NCBI GenBank assembly: GCA_029983625.1
Contig: JASBZF010000003.1
Location: 1 to 44,936, forward strand
Direction: 5' to 3'
Length of the DNA stretch: 44,936 bases
From: Pauljensenia sp.
Lineage (GTDB): Bacteria; Actinomycetota; Actinomycetes; Actinomycetales; Actinomycetaceae
The translations under genes and the position numbers were made by a program. This document shows, piece after piece, positions 15,095-23,549 of the stretch. The notes beneath the pieces were generated by a model. The model was not told the origin of the DNA and made no database searches. It was given only the letters and a program-made list of their open reading frames with translations. Position 1 is the first letter of the stretch. Each line of letters opens with the position of its first letter.

Positions 15095-16326
15095 ACACTG
15101 GAAACACTGCGCCTTCTGTTCGACAGCTCGTTATTTTAGGGTCAACCGGGTCGATCGGCACTCAAGCATTGGACGTGGTGCGCGCCCACCCTCATCGCTT
15201 TGAAGTTGTCGCTTTAGCCGCCGGAGGCGGCAACCTTGAACTCCTGGCCCAACAGGTGGTGGAGTTCAATGTTCCCTTCGTCGCTGTTGCTGCGCGTCGC
15301 GCCGATGAGCTTGCTGAGCTGATCGGCGAGCTTGACCCGAAGACCAGCACTGAGATCCGTCAAGGACATGACGCAGTAAACGAGCTTGCAGCATTCGTTC
15401 CCGAAGGGACAGTGCTGAATGGCATCACCGGGGGAGTGGGGCTTGAAACGACCCTGAGCGCCTTAGGATCGGGGGCGCGACTCGCCCTCGCCAATAAGGA
15501 ATCTCTCGTTGTCGGGGGGCACCTTGTGAAAAGTGCCTGTGTGCGTCCCGGTCAGATCGTTCCGGTCGATTCTGAACATTCCGCCATCGCGCAAGCGCTT
15601 GCTTCGGGTGTTCATGAAAAAGGGTTATGTTCACCTGTGCTTTCGGGGCGAAGCGAAGTCGCTGATCTTGTCCTGACCGCATCCGGGGGGCCTTTCCGCG
15701 GAAAACGACGGGCAGAACTTCAGAGCGTGACACCCGCTGAGGCACTTGCGCATCCGACCTGGGACATGGGGCCGGTTGTCACGATCAACTCGTCCACACT
15801 CGTGAACAAAGGGCTTGAGCTGATCGAAGCGCATCTTCTCTTTGATGTCGCTCCCGAACATGTTCTTACCACCGTGCATCCGCAGTCCATTGTGCATTCG
15901 ATGGTGACCTGGATTGATGGCGCCACAACCCTCCAGGCCTCGATGCCGGATATGCACCTCCCCATCGCTCTTGGACTGACGTGGCCAGAACGACTCTTGG
16001 AGGTCGAGCCTGCGCTTGCCTGGACTTCCCCGCAGAATTGGACTTTTGAAGCAATTGATGAAGATACCTTTAAAGCGGTGAGACTTGCTCGTGCGGCTGT
16101 TGCTGCTTCTGCGACGCATCCGGCGGTCTACAACGCCGCGAATGAGGTTTTTGTTGATGCTTTCTTGAAGGGACGACTCGCATGGCTGGAGATCGTCGAT
16201 TTCCTTGAAGAGGTCCTTGAGGCTCACGAGGGGATGAGCGACCCGACACTCGATGACATCCTGGGTGTTCAAGAATGGGCGTGCTCGTATGCGCGCGACT
16301 ACGTATCGCAAGGAGGCCGAGGGTGA
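15091..16326 (+). CDS. dxr: 1-deoxy-D-xylulose 5-phosphate reductoisomerase
   Basis: Dxr converts DXP to MEP with NADPH, the committed step of the MEP isoprenoid pathway. The NADPH loop GSTGSIG is at 17-23. NGITGGVGLETTLSAL, ALANKESLVVGG, VPVDSEHSAIAQAL (metal Asp and Glu) and LTASGGPFRG are seen, then HPTWDMGPVVTINSSTLVNKGLELIEAHLLF and HPQSIVHSMV. At 411 residues it is full length. It overlaps the DivIVA-like gene upstream and rseP downstream, so the three are probably translated from one mRNA. Confidence 0.98.
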   Translation: MNTGNTAPSVRQLVILGSTGSIGTQALDVVRAHPHRFEVVALAAGGGNLELLAQQVVEFNVPFVAVAARRADELAELIGELDPKTSTEIRQGHDAVNELAAFVPEGTVLNGITGGVGLETTLSALGSGARLALANKESLVVGGHLVKSACVRPGQIVPVDSEHSAIAQALASGVHEKGLCSPVLSGRSEVADLVLTASGGPFRGKRRAELQSVTPAEALAHPTWDMGPVVTINSSTLVNKGLELIEAHLLFDVAPEHVLTTVHPQSIVHSMVTWIDGATTLQASMPDMHLPIALGLTWPERLLEVEPALAWTSPQNWTFEAIDEDTFKAVRLARAAVAASATHPAVYNAANEVFVDAFLKGRLAWLEIVDFLEEVLEAHEGMSDPTLDDILGVQEWACSYARDYVSQGGRG

Positions 16327-17564
16327 GCGGATCGTTCTGGGGGATCGGGGCGATCATCGTGGGCTTGATCCTGTCTGTTGCTCTTCACGAGCTGGGCCAT
16401 TTCTTGCCTGCCAAACGTTTTGGCGCGTTGGTGCCTGAGTTCGCAGTGGGCTTTGGCCCTGCACTGTGGAAGCGGGAACGCGGCGGAACTGTGTATGCGA
16501 TTCGAGCGCTTCCGCTGGGCGGATATGTGCGTATTTTGGGAATGTTTGCTCCTGGCGCATCCTCGCGTAAACGCACGCGGCGCGATGGGAAACCTACTCT
16601 TGCTGAAGAGGCTCGTATTGCTTCTCGTCAAGAGCTTCCGCTCGGATGCGAGCATCGGGCTTTTTACCGTTTGTCCTGGTGGCGTAAAGCGATCGTCATG
16701 GTCTGCGGTCCGCTTGTGAATCTCGTTCTCGCTCTCGTCTTCTTAATGGGCGCAATGATGGGAATTGGCTCACCGGCACCAACTTTGACTTTAGAGTCTG
16801 TAGATCGCAATGTTGTGTCCTCAGTCGGTGATCTTCCCGGACCGGCATATGAGGCGGGCCTTCATGCAGGAGACACGATCGAAGCGGTGAACGGACAGGT
16901 GGTGAAAGACTGGTCGCATTTTCAAGAGCTTGTGGCAACAAGCGGCGATCAGGACATGGAAGTCACATATCGGCATGAGGGACTCAGCCGGAGTGTCCGT
17001 CTGCACGCAGTGGCCACACCTCAGGGAGGGTATGTTCTCGGTGTTGTCAGTGCTGTCGAATATCGTCGAGCGAGTCTGCTTGACACCCTCGCAGCCTATG
17101 GGCGTCTTATGGGAGGGACAGCTTCGGCCATTGTGAGGCTTCCTGTGGCTGTATGGGACGTGGGTGTGGCTTTGTTCACCGGTGCGGAACGTGATGGTGC
17201 AGGTCTGATGTCCATTGTCGGTATTGGACGGATTGCAGGGGAAGTGACCGCTGCTCCACCTTTCCTCGGTATCGAAGGTGCGTTGCATAAGTGTGCGATC
17301 ATCCTTTCGCTTCTGGCTTCGCTGAATATGGCCTTGGGGCTTTTTAATCTCATTCCCTTACCGCCCCTTGATGGTGGGCATATCGCCGGTGCGCTGCTGG
17401 AAGGCGCGAAGGGTTTTTCTTCTCGTTTTCGAGGACGTGAGACACCCGGATACGTGGATACGGCGAGGCTCGTTCCATTGACCTGGTGTGTGGCCACTGT
17501 GCTCATCGCACTGACAGTGCTTCTCGTTCTGGCTGATATCATCTCGCCTCTGACACTTCGATAG
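16323..17564 (+). CDS. rseP: Site-2 (M50) intramembrane metalloprotease, RseP/Rip1 type
   Basis: These proteases cut transmembrane anti-sigma factors and other membrane proteins. Zinc motif HELGH is at residues 22-26 in the first membrane helix. A PDZ domain (AYEAGLHAGDTIEAVNGQVVKDWSHFQELV) sits in the middle, and the second active-site motif NLIPLPPLDGGHI lies near the C-terminus, followed by a final membrane helix. The frame is open upstream to 16275, but GTG 16323, AGGAGG at 16311-16316 and the GTGA overlap with dxr fix the start. The dxr-rseP-ispG order is conserved in actinobacteria. Confidence 0.95.
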   Translation: MSGSFWGIGAIIVGLILSVALHELGHFLPAKRFGALVPEFAVGFGPALWKRERGGTVYAIRALPLGGYVRILGMFAPGASSRKRTRRDGKPTLAEEARIASRQELPLGCEHRAFYRLSWWRKAIVMVCGPLVNLVLALVFLMGAMMGIGSPAPTLTLESVDRNVVSSVGDLPGPAYEAGLHAGDTIEAVNGQVVKDWSHFQELVATSGDQDMEVTYRHEGLSRSVRLHAVATPQGGYVLGVVSAVEYRRASLLDTLAAYGRLMGGTASAIVRLPVAVWDVGVALFTGAERDGAGLMSIVGIGRIAGEVTAAPPFLGIEGALHKCAIILSLLASLNMALGLFNLIPLPPLDGGHIAGALLEGAKGFSSRFRGRETPGYVDTARLVPLTWCVATVLIALTVLLVLADIISPLTLR

Positions 17565-17572
17565 GACAGGCT

Positions 17573-18625
17573 GTGACCATCGCTCATCCCTTCACGAATG
17601 ATTACTCGCGTTCTGCGCACCCGAAGATTCTGGAAGATCTCGTTTGCTTGGGTACGCGCGCTTTCGAGGGCTACGGCTGTGATGAACTCACTACTCAGGC
17701 GTCGCAGCTCATTCTTGAGGCATGTGAGGCTCCCGAAGGAGCGGTATACCTTGTCCACGGCGGTACGCAGGTCAATGCCCTTTACGTTGACTTCGTTGTG
17801 CGTCCCTGGCAGTCGGTGGTCTGCGTCGAATCCGGTCACATTGCCACCCATGAGGCCGGTGCTGTGGAACATCTCGGTCATCGTCTCGTCACTTTGCCCG
17901 CCGACGAGGGGAGGATGGACGCTGCGGTTTTAGAGGACTATCTGCGTTCCTGGAGGGACTCGCAGCTCAGAGAGCACATGACAGAACCGGGGCTCGTCTA
18001 TATTTCACAGCCGACGGAACTGGGAACGCTGTATTCACGAAAACAACTTGAAGCACTGGCGCGTGTGTGCCGTTCTTTCGATGTCGGCTTGTACGTCGAT
18101 GGCGCGCGCATGGGCTATGGCTTGGCTTCGGAAGCAAACGACGTGTCACTTGCTGATTTGTCTCGATTGACCAATGCCTTCACAATCGGTGGAACGAAGT
18201 GTGGGATGCTCTTCGGTGAAGCCCTTGTCATCCCAGATGCGGCTCATGCGGGGTCGATGCGGACCCTCATTAAAGCGCACGGGGCACTTCTTGCGAAGGG
18301 CTGGCTTCTTGGGGTGCAATTCCTCACGATGTTCCGTGATGACCTCTACACCTCGATTACAAGAACCGCGAATGAGCGGGCATCGCGCTTGACTGCAACT
18401 TTCATTGATGCCGGTTTCGAGATGCTGATTGCTTCACCGACCAATCAGATTTTCCCCGTACTTCCCCTTGAGCTTGCGCGTGAACTCATCGAAACATTCG
18501 GGGTGTACGAGTGGGAGCCGGTCGGAGAATCACGCCTGTGTGTGCGTGTTGTTGTGTCGTGGGCGACTACGGACGAGGACGAAGCTGCTTTGCATGAGTG
18601 GGTGCGCTCTCACGCTCTGCGCTGA
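17573..18625 (+). CDS. Threonine aldolase / beta-eliminating lyase family PLP enzyme
   Basis: This fold-type I PLP enzyme most resembles low-specificity L-threonine aldolase, which splits threonine to glycine and acetaldehyde. Seen are SRSAHPKILEDL, an HGGTQVNALYVDF loop, ESGHIATHEAGAVEHLGHRLV, LVYISQPTELGTLYS, LYVDGARMGYGLAS (Asp that holds the PLP ring) and IGGTKCGML (PLP lysine near residue 208). The 350 residues match the family. The start is GTG, 8 nt after rseP, so it joins that operon, between rseP and ispG, where it is not usually expected. Tyrosine-phenol-lyase-like relatives are the alternative; the substrate cannot be read from sequence. Confidence 0.88.
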   Translation: MTIAHPFTNDYSRSAHPKILEDLVCLGTRAFEGYGCDELTTQASQLILEACEAPEGAVYLVHGGTQVNALYVDFVVRPWQSVVCVESGHIATHEAGAVEHLGHRLVTLPADEGRMDAAVLEDYLRSWRDSQLREHMTEPGLVYISQPTELGTLYSRKQLEALARVCRSFDVGLYVDGARMGYGLASEANDVSLADLSRLTNAFTIGGTKCGMLFGEALVIPDAAHAGSMRTLIKAHGALLAKGWLLGVQFLTMFRDDLYTSITRTANERASRLTATFIDAGFEMLIASPTNQIFPVLPLELARELIETFGVYEWEPVGESRLCVRVVVSWATTDEDEAALHEWVRSHALR

Positions 18626-18733
18626 GAAGACAGGATGGGCCAAACTGGAAAATCGCGTACCGCGACAGGGAAGAGATGAGCCAACTGTGCATTCTTTCTA
18701 CACAGGTGTTCTCTGCGATGACGGAAGAAGTAA

Positions 18734-18748
18734 GAGGGCCTCGCCCTC
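18734..18748 (+). terminator. Small hairpin downstream of the aldolase gene
   Basis: GAGGGC (18734-18739), loop CTC, GCCCTC (18743-18748) is a perfect 6-bp stem with no U tract. It lies in the 174-nt gap before ispG and may end the dxr-rseP-aldolase transcript. Confidence 0.35.
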
Positions 18749-18787
18749 GTCGATATCTTCGAGGCATCTCTTCGTCACCGAATGCGC

Positions 18788-18793
18788 GATAAT
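18788..18793 (+). promoter_or_regulatory. Candidate -10 element for a leaderless ispG mRNA
   Basis: GATAAT matches TATAAT at 5 of 6 positions and is followed by 6 nt and the ispG GTG. There is no Shine-Dalgarno sequence before that GTG. No convincing -35 was seen. Confidence 0.4.
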
Positions 18794-18799
18794 GACTAA

Positions 18800-19957
18800 G
18801 TGACTGAGATTTCTCTGGGGATGCCCCACGTCAAGCCCGCACCGTTCCCACGTAGGCAGACTCGTCAGATCTCGGTGGGTTCAGTTCGTGTTGGCGGTCA
18901 AGCTCCCGTTTCTGTTCAGTCGATGACGACCACAAAGACGCATGACATCGGTGCCACTCTCCAACAGATTGCTGAACTCACGGCCGCCGGGTGCGACATT
19001 GTGCGCCTTGCGTGTCCGACGGATAAGGATGCCGAGGCATTATCGGTGATCGCACAACGGTCACGGATACCCATCATCGCGGATATTCACTTCAATCCCA
19101 AGTATGTTTTTGCCGCAATTGACGCGGGCTGTGGGGCTGTCCGTGTGAACCCTGGCAATATTCGAAAGTTCGACGATCAAGTCAAAGAGATCTGCAAGGC
19201 GGCTTCAGATGCGGGTGTGTCCTTACGGATCGGTGTGAATGCCGGATCGCTCGACCCGCGTCTGCTGAAGAAATACGGCAAAGCAACCCCGGAAGCGCTT
19301 GTTGAGTCAGCGGTATGGGAAGCTTCCCTTTTTGAGGAAAACGACTTTCACGACTTCAAGATTTCCGTGAAGCATCACGACGTCTTAACAATGATCGAGG
19401 CGTACCGTCTTTTGTCGCAGCAAGGCGATTGGCCTTTACATCTTGGGGTGACCGAGGCCGGTCCTGCCTTCCAAGGGACGATCAAATCTGTTTCAGCTTT
19501 CTCGGTCCTCCTGTCGGAAGGAATTGGCGACACGATCCGGGTTTCCCTGTCGGCACCTCCGGTCGAAGAGGTCAAAGTCGGCACGAAGCTCTTGGAATAT
19601 ATGGGTTTGCGTGATCGGACACTGGAAATCGTGTCGTGTCCCTCGTGTGGCCGTGCCCAGGTGGATGTGTGGACGCTTGCGGAAGAGGTCACTGAAGGAC
19701 TGAAAGATCTGAAAGTTCCGCTTCGAGTCGCTGTGATGGGATGCGTAGTCAACGGTCCAGGTGAGGCCCGTGAGGCGGATCTGGGGGTGGCATCAGGCAA
19801 TGGCAAGGGACAGATTTTCATTCGCGGCGAGGTTGTCCAGACTGTTCCCGAAGATCAGATTGTTGATACCCTGATTCGGATGGCGAATACTCTTGCCGAA
19901 GAGATGGGCATGGAAGCAGGTCAAGCTTCGGTTGAAGTTCTTCCTGTGATTCGCTGA
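18800..19957 (+). CDS. ispG: 4-hydroxy-3-methylbut-2-enyl diphosphate synthase (flavodoxin/ferredoxin)
   Basis: IspG is the [4Fe-4S] enzyme that turns MEcPP into HMBPP, the next-to-last MEP pathway step. The TIM-barrel part shows PVSVQSMTTTKTHD, DIVRLACPTDKDAEAL, PIIADIHFNPKY, AVRVNPGNIRKFD and LRIGVNAGSLD. The cluster ligands are in SCPSCGRAQVD (~279-282) and AVMGCVVNGPGEAREADLG (~314, with the ligand Glu). At 385 residues it is normal for bacteria. GTG 18800 has no ribosome binding site; ATG 18821 is a possible alternative start. Confidence 0.97.
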   Translation: MTEISLGMPHVKPAPFPRRQTRQISVGSVRVGGQAPVSVQSMTTTKTHDIGATLQQIAELTAAGCDIVRLACPTDKDAEALSVIAQRSRIPIIADIHFNPKYVFAAIDAGCGAVRVNPGNIRKFDDQVKEICKAASDAGVSLRIGVNAGSLDPRLLKKYGKATPEALVESAVWEASLFEENDFHDFKISVKHHDVLTMIEAYRLLSQQGDWPLHLGVTEAGPAFQGTIKSVSAFSVLLSEGIGDTIRVSLSAPPVEEVKVGTKLLEYMGLRDRTLEIVSCPSCGRAQVDVWTLAEEVTEGLKDLKVPLRVAVMGCVVNGPGEAREADLGVASGNGKGQIFIRGEVVQTVPEDQIVDTLIRMANTLAEEMGMEAGQASVEVLPVIR

Positions 19958-19990
19958 AATGAAGATCCCTTTACCAATAAAGGAGAGAAA

Positions 19991-20476
19991 ATGAAGAAAA
20001 GATATGCCTGCGCTCTTGGGTGTGCCGCAGTCGCTGCGGGTGCTTGGGCAACTGGATTTCCGCGACGAATCGGATTGACCGCTTCACAAGCATCCCTCTC
20101 ACTTCCCGGTGATCTCCTTTTGCCTAATCCCGGTGTTGTTGTTGACCGGGGGATTCGTATTGATGCGCCGATTGAGGCGGTGTGGCGTATCCTGGATGCC
20201 GCATACGAGGGCGATGAGGCGAGTGTCGTAGATCGGGAAGAGAACTCGCATCTTCTTCTGCGAGTGCCAGCTCCGGGATATGAGGAGGAAGAACGTTCAG
20301 GTACCTGCGTTTTTGCTCTCCTTCCTTTGCCTCAAGGACGCACGCTTCTTCATGTACGAGAGCGTCATGCCTCACGAGTTGATGTCTCCAATGCAGTCCT
20401 TCTTGCGTTTTTGACACTGGAGTCTGTCTCGACGATGCGGATGCTTTTCGACATTCGTTCAGCTGCTTGCTCCTGA
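19991..20476 (+). CDS. SRPBCC-like protein with N-terminal signal/anchor segment
   Basis: The N-terminus MKKRYACALGCAAVAAGAWATG looks like a signal peptide or membrane anchor. The segment SLPGDLLLPNPGVVVDRGIRIDAPIEAVWRIL matches the start of SRPBCC (START-like, lipid or hydrophobic ligand binding) proteins, which often read GD-x3-P-x4-R-x-I-x-I-DAP-x3-VW. The rest, ending ESVSTMRMLFDIR, is a poor but plausible helix-grip remainder. At 161 residues it is short. AAAGGAGAGAAA gives a strong ribosome binding site. It follows ispG after 33 nt. The ligand and role are unknown. Confidence 0.65.
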   Translation: MKKRYACALGCAAVAAGAWATGFPRRIGLTASQASLSLPGDLLLPNPGVVVDRGIRIDAPIEAVWRILDAAYEGDEASVVDREENSHLLLRVPAPGYEEEERSGTCVFALLPLPQGRTLLHVRERHASRVDVSNAVLLAFLTLESVSTMRMLFDIRSAACS

Positions 20477-20516
20477 TCGTTTTTCTTCGCCTGGTGTCGT
20501 GCGCTCTGAGCTAAGC

Positions 20517-20543
20517 GAATAGACGGAGTAAACCGAGTAAACT
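20517..20543 (+). repeat. Three tandem 9-bp units with a -10-like end
   Basis: GAATAGACG (20517-20525), GAGTAAACC (20526-20534) and GAGTAAACT (20535-20543) form a tandem array of period 9. The last unit ends in TAAACT (20538-20543), a TANNNT -10 candidate 51 nt before the membrane-protein ATG at 20595. The array may be an operator for that gene or a chance repeat. Confidence 0.35.
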
Positions 20544-20594
20544 GAAGCTGACTGTGCGCTTGGGAGCGCGGGTTGTGGCCAAAGGAGGAGCACA

Positions 20595-21038
20595 ATGGCA
20601 CATTGGGGTGCGCTTGCGATGCTCGTCGTGACAGGCATGGTGATTTTGTCTGCCTGGGCCTTCATGTGGTGTGGCTTAACCTGTGTGATACGTCGGATCA
20701 CTTTTGAACGCCTCTACCCCTGGGCACCCCGCGCTGCGATTCCGAAGGTGCAGGCGATGATGTGGCCGGCGATGCCCCTACTCGGATTCGCTTGGATCGG
20801 CGTGGCAGGAATGGATATACGCATTGCATCGGGGCGGGATCCGCTGGTCGCAGCGCTCTTTGTTGCCTTGCTTTTCGTGCTGGTCCTCATCCTTGCCGTG
20901 CTTGCGCTGTGCGATCACAAGCTTCCTGACTATTGCTACCCCGGTTGGAGAGCGAAACGCTACTACCTGAAGCATCCTGAGTGTGCAAAAAAGGAATTGG
21001 ATGCGCCCACCTATCGTCATCTCCTGAGCATTTCTTAA
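20595..21038 (+). CDS. Small integral membrane protein of unknown function
   Basis: I recognise no family. The 147-residue protein has three likely membrane helices (about 5-32, 57-74 and 84-108) and a basic, Tyr-rich C-terminal cytoplasmic-looking tail (CDHKLPDYCYPGWRAKRYYLKHPECAKKELDAPTYRHLL). GGAGGAG precedes the ATG, so translation should be strong. It stands alone between the SRPBCC-like gene and proS. Confidence 0.7.
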   Translation: MAHWGALAMLVVTGMVILSAWAFMWCGLTCVIRRITFERLYPWAPRAAIPKVQAMMWPAMPLLGFAWIGVAGMDIRIASGRDPLVAALFVALLFVLVLILAVLALCDHKLPDYCYPGWRAKRYYLKHPECAKKELDAPTYRHLLSIS

Positions 21039-21091
21039 CTGCTTGAGCCGATAGAAGCGGGATAGAGTCGCAGCGTTTCGATCCGGTGGAC

Positions 21092-21097
21092 TAATCT
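21092..21097 (+). promoter_or_regulatory. Candidate -10 element for a leaderless proS mRNA
   Basis: TAATCT fits TANNNT and lies 6 nt before the proS GTG. The GGAG at 21098-21101 is only 2 nt from the start codon, too close to act as a ribosome binding site. Confidence 0.4.
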
Positions 21098-21103
21098 GGA
21101 GCG

Positions 21104-22918
21104 GTGCTGAGAACTCTGTCTACTTACTTCCTTCGAACGCTACGTGAAGATCCGGCTGATGCTGAAGTTGATTCTCATAAGCTGTTGATCCGAGCCGGTT
21201 ATGTGCGTCGTACTGCGCCTGGTATCTACACCTGGCTCCCGCTTGGGTTGAGGGTCTTACGTAAAATCGAAAATATCGTGCGTGAAGAGATGGATCGGAT
21301 GGGTGCCCAGGAGGTCCTGTTCCCAGCTCTTTTACCTGCAGATCCCTATAAGGCGACACATCGTTGGGAAGAATACGGACCGACCCTTTTCAAGGTTGTG
21401 GATCGTAAGGGCGGAGATTATCTTCTCGCTCCCACCCATGAGGAGATGTTTACGCTCCTCGTGAAGGATCTGTACTCTTCCTACAAGGATCTACCGACTA
21501 CCTTGTACCAGATCCAAACGAAGCACCGTGATGAAGCTCGTCCTCGTGCGGGTTTGATCCGAGGCCGTGACTTCGTGATGAAAGACGCCTATTCTTTCGA
21601 CATTGATGAAGAAGGCTTGGAAGTCTCCTACTTGGCTGAGCGGGAAACCTACGAAAGGATTTTCACTCGTCTTGGTGTTGAATACGTGATCGTTTCGGCG
21701 ATGTCGGGCGCGATGGGCGGTTCGCGATCAGAAGAGTTCCTCCATCCGAGTCCTATCGGTGAAGATACCTTTGTGCGTTCGCCGGGCGGATATGCGGCGA
21801 ATGCTGAAGCTGTGACCACTCCGGTGCCAGCTCCGCTGGATGCAACAGGTGTTGGCCCGGCGAGGGTTGTTCCCACTCCTGACGCCGCGACGATCGAATC
21901 CTTGGTGGATCTGCTCAATTCTGAGTATCCGCGCGAGGATGGGCGCCCCTGGAATGCGGCGGATACTTTAAAGAATGTTGTTGTGCGCCTCAGGCACCCT
22001 GATGATCGGACTGAGCTGCTCGTTGTGGGGATTCCCGGAGATCGGGAAGTGGATATGAAACGTCTTGAGGCTTCCCTTGCTCCTGCCGAGGTCGAAATGG
22101 CCGTTGACGAGGATTTTGAGGCGCATCCTGAGCTTGTTCGCGGCTATATCGGTCCGCAGGCGGTCGGTCCGAACTGCCCGACCCGCGTTGTGGATGAGGA
22201 AGGGGCTGTGAGCGGGTCGATCCGTTACCTCGTTGATCCGCGCATTGTCGAGGGGACGAGCTGGGTGACCGGCGCAAACCGCGAGCGTCACCATGTGCTG
22301 AACCTTGTCATGGGCCGTGATTTTAACGTCGATGGCACAATCGAAGCCGCTGAGGTGCGTGAGGGCGATGAAGCACCGGACGGTTCTGGACCGCTTCATT
22401 TAGAGCGCGGTATCGAAATCGGTCATATCTTCGCTCTTGGGCGCAAATACTCTGAGGCATTGGGCCTGAAGGTTCTTGATGAGAACGGGAAGTCACGGAT
22501 CGTCACAATGGGTTCCTATGGAATCGGTGTTTCCCGTGTGCTTGCGGCTCTTGCGGAATCGAATCATGATGAGGCGGGCCTTGCCTGGCCCGCACAGATC
22601 GCTCCCTTCGATGTGCATGTCCTTGCTACCGGTAAAGATGATGAGGTTTTCCGCACGGCACGTGAACTCGCTGAACGTCTTGAGGCCTCCGGGCTTGACG
22701 TGATTGTTGATGATCGACGTAAAGTCTCTGCCGGTGTGAAGTTCGCGGATGCGGAACTCATCGGCATACCTTTAGCCCTGGTTGTCGGTCGCGGATTGGC
22801 ATCGGGTACGGTCGAATTGCGTGAACGTGCCTCGGGTAAAAGAACGGAATTGCCGCTTGCTGAAGCTTGTGACGCGGTTCGTAACGCGCATGACACTTTG
22901 ATGGGAGGGAATCGATGA
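21104..22918 (+). CDS. proS: Proline--tRNA ligase (bacterial type with editing domain)
   Basis: ProS charges tRNA-Pro. Class II motif 1 (GAQEVLFPAL), motif 2 region (HRDEARPRAGLIRGRDFVMKDAYSFD) and motif 3 (GSYGIGVSRVLAALAE) are clear. A YbaK-like editing insert spans about residues 250-400 (with YIGPQAVG and VSGSIRYLVDP). A C-terminal anticodon-binding domain (DVHVLATGKDDEVFRTARELAERLEASGLDVIVDDRRKVSAGVKFADAELIGIPLALVVG) follows. At 604 residues it is slightly longer than the usual ~570-590. It overlaps def by ATGA. Confidence 0.97.
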   Translation: MLRTLSTYFLRTLREDPADAEVDSHKLLIRAGYVRRTAPGIYTWLPLGLRVLRKIENIVREEMDRMGAQEVLFPALLPADPYKATHRWEEYGPTLFKVVDRKGGDYLLAPTHEEMFTLLVKDLYSSYKDLPTTLYQIQTKHRDEARPRAGLIRGRDFVMKDAYSFDIDEEGLEVSYLAERETYERIFTRLGVEYVIVSAMSGAMGGSRSEEFLHPSPIGEDTFVRSPGGYAANAEAVTTPVPAPLDATGVGPARVVPTPDAATIESLVDLLNSEYPREDGRPWNAADTLKNVVVRLRHPDDRTELLVVGIPGDREVDMKRLEASLAPAEVEMAVDEDFEAHPELVRGYIGPQAVGPNCPTRVVDEEGAVSGSIRYLVDPRIVEGTSWVTGANRERHHVLNLVMGRDFNVDGTIEAAEVREGDEAPDGSGPLHLERGIEIGHIFALGRKYSEALGLKVLDENGKSRIVTMGSYGIGVSRVLAALAESNHDEAGLAWPAQIAPFDVHVLATGKDDEVFRTARELAERLEASGLDVIVDDRRKVSAGVKFADAELIGIPLALVVGRGLASGTVELRERASGKRTELPLAEACDAVRNAHDTLMGGNR

Positions 22919-23406
22919 CGTACCGTGAAATCCGTATCATCGGCGACCCGGTATTGCGCACGCCCTGCGAGGAAATTCGCGACATCGATCAATCGGTGAA
23001 GTTACTCGTTGAAGATCTGCTCGAGAACGTGGATATGGAGGGGCGTGCGGGTCTTGCCGCAAACCAAATCGGTGTGGGACTGCAGGCTTTTTCCTACAAC
23101 ATTGATGGCGAGATTGGCTACGTTCTCAATCCGAAGATCGTTGCCTTGTCCGAGGACGAATATCAAGATGGTGACGAAGGGTGCCTTTCTGTTCCGGGTC
23201 TGTGGTATCCGACGCATCGCGCCTGGTATGCGCGAGTCGAAGGTATCAATCTAGACGGTAAGCCGATTACGGTCGAGGGCGAAGAACTGATGGCCCGCTG
23301 TCTTCAGCACGAAACCGATCATCTCAACGGCATGATCTACATTGATCGTCTGGATCGCAAGACCCGGAAGAAAGCGCTGCGAGATATTCGCAATTCACAT
23401 TTTTAA
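22915..23406 (+). CDS. def: Peptide deformylase
   Basis: Peptide deformylase removes the formyl group from new proteins. All three motifs are present: RAGLAANQIGVG (motif 1, with Arg where many enzymes have Gly at the first position), DEGCLSVPG (motif 2, metal Cys) and LQHETDHLNGMIYIDRL (motif 3, H-E-x2-D/H). The 163 residues are normal. GGAGG precedes the ATG, which overlaps the proS stop. A large hairpin follows. Confidence 0.96.
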   Translation: MTYREIRIIGDPVLRTPCEEIRDIDQSVKLLVEDLLENVDMEGRAGLAANQIGVGLQAFSYNIDGEIGYVLNPKIVALSEDEYQDGDEGCLSVPGLWYPTHRAWYARVEGINLDGKPITVEGEELMARCLQHETDHLNGMIYIDRLDRKTRKKALRDIRNSHF

Positions 23407-23421
23407 ATGTGTGAGCTGATT

Positions 23422-23460
23422 CTTTTGGCCGCGCCGTCGTTGAGGTGGCGCGGCCAAAAG
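23422..23460 (+). terminator. Large hairpin after def
   Basis: CTTTTGGCCGCGCC (23422-23435) pairs with GGCGCGGCCAAAAG (23447-23460) as a perfect 14-bp stem with an 11-nt loop. It lacks a U tract on either side, but sits where a terminator for proS-def is expected. Confidence 0.65.
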
Positions 23461-23468
23461 GCTACAGT
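23440..23468 (+). promoter_or_regulatory. Promoter for the DUF3145 gene
   Basis: TTGAGG (23440-23445), a 17-nt spacer and TACAGT (23463-23468) give a standard sigma-70-type arrangement. It lies within and just past the def terminator hairpin and gives a leader of about 75 nt. Confidence 0.5.
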
Positions 23469-23549
23469 AGGCACTGACACCGTGATTCAAAGCGACGGGT
23501 TGTGTAGGACGTAGGGGAAGACGCTCCTCATCAACAACCGGAGGTCACT

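Noticed and set aside
15631..16311. Minus-strand 226-residue open frame over dxr
   Set aside because: It lies entirely within dxr; the composition is that of an antisense shadow.
17096..17881. Minus-strand 261-residue open frame over rseP and the aldolase
   Set aside because: It spans the junction of two clear plus-strand genes and has no recognisable domain.
20595..21038. Small multidrug-resistance type transporter
   Set aside because: Three rather than four helices and a long charged tail; no SMR motif.
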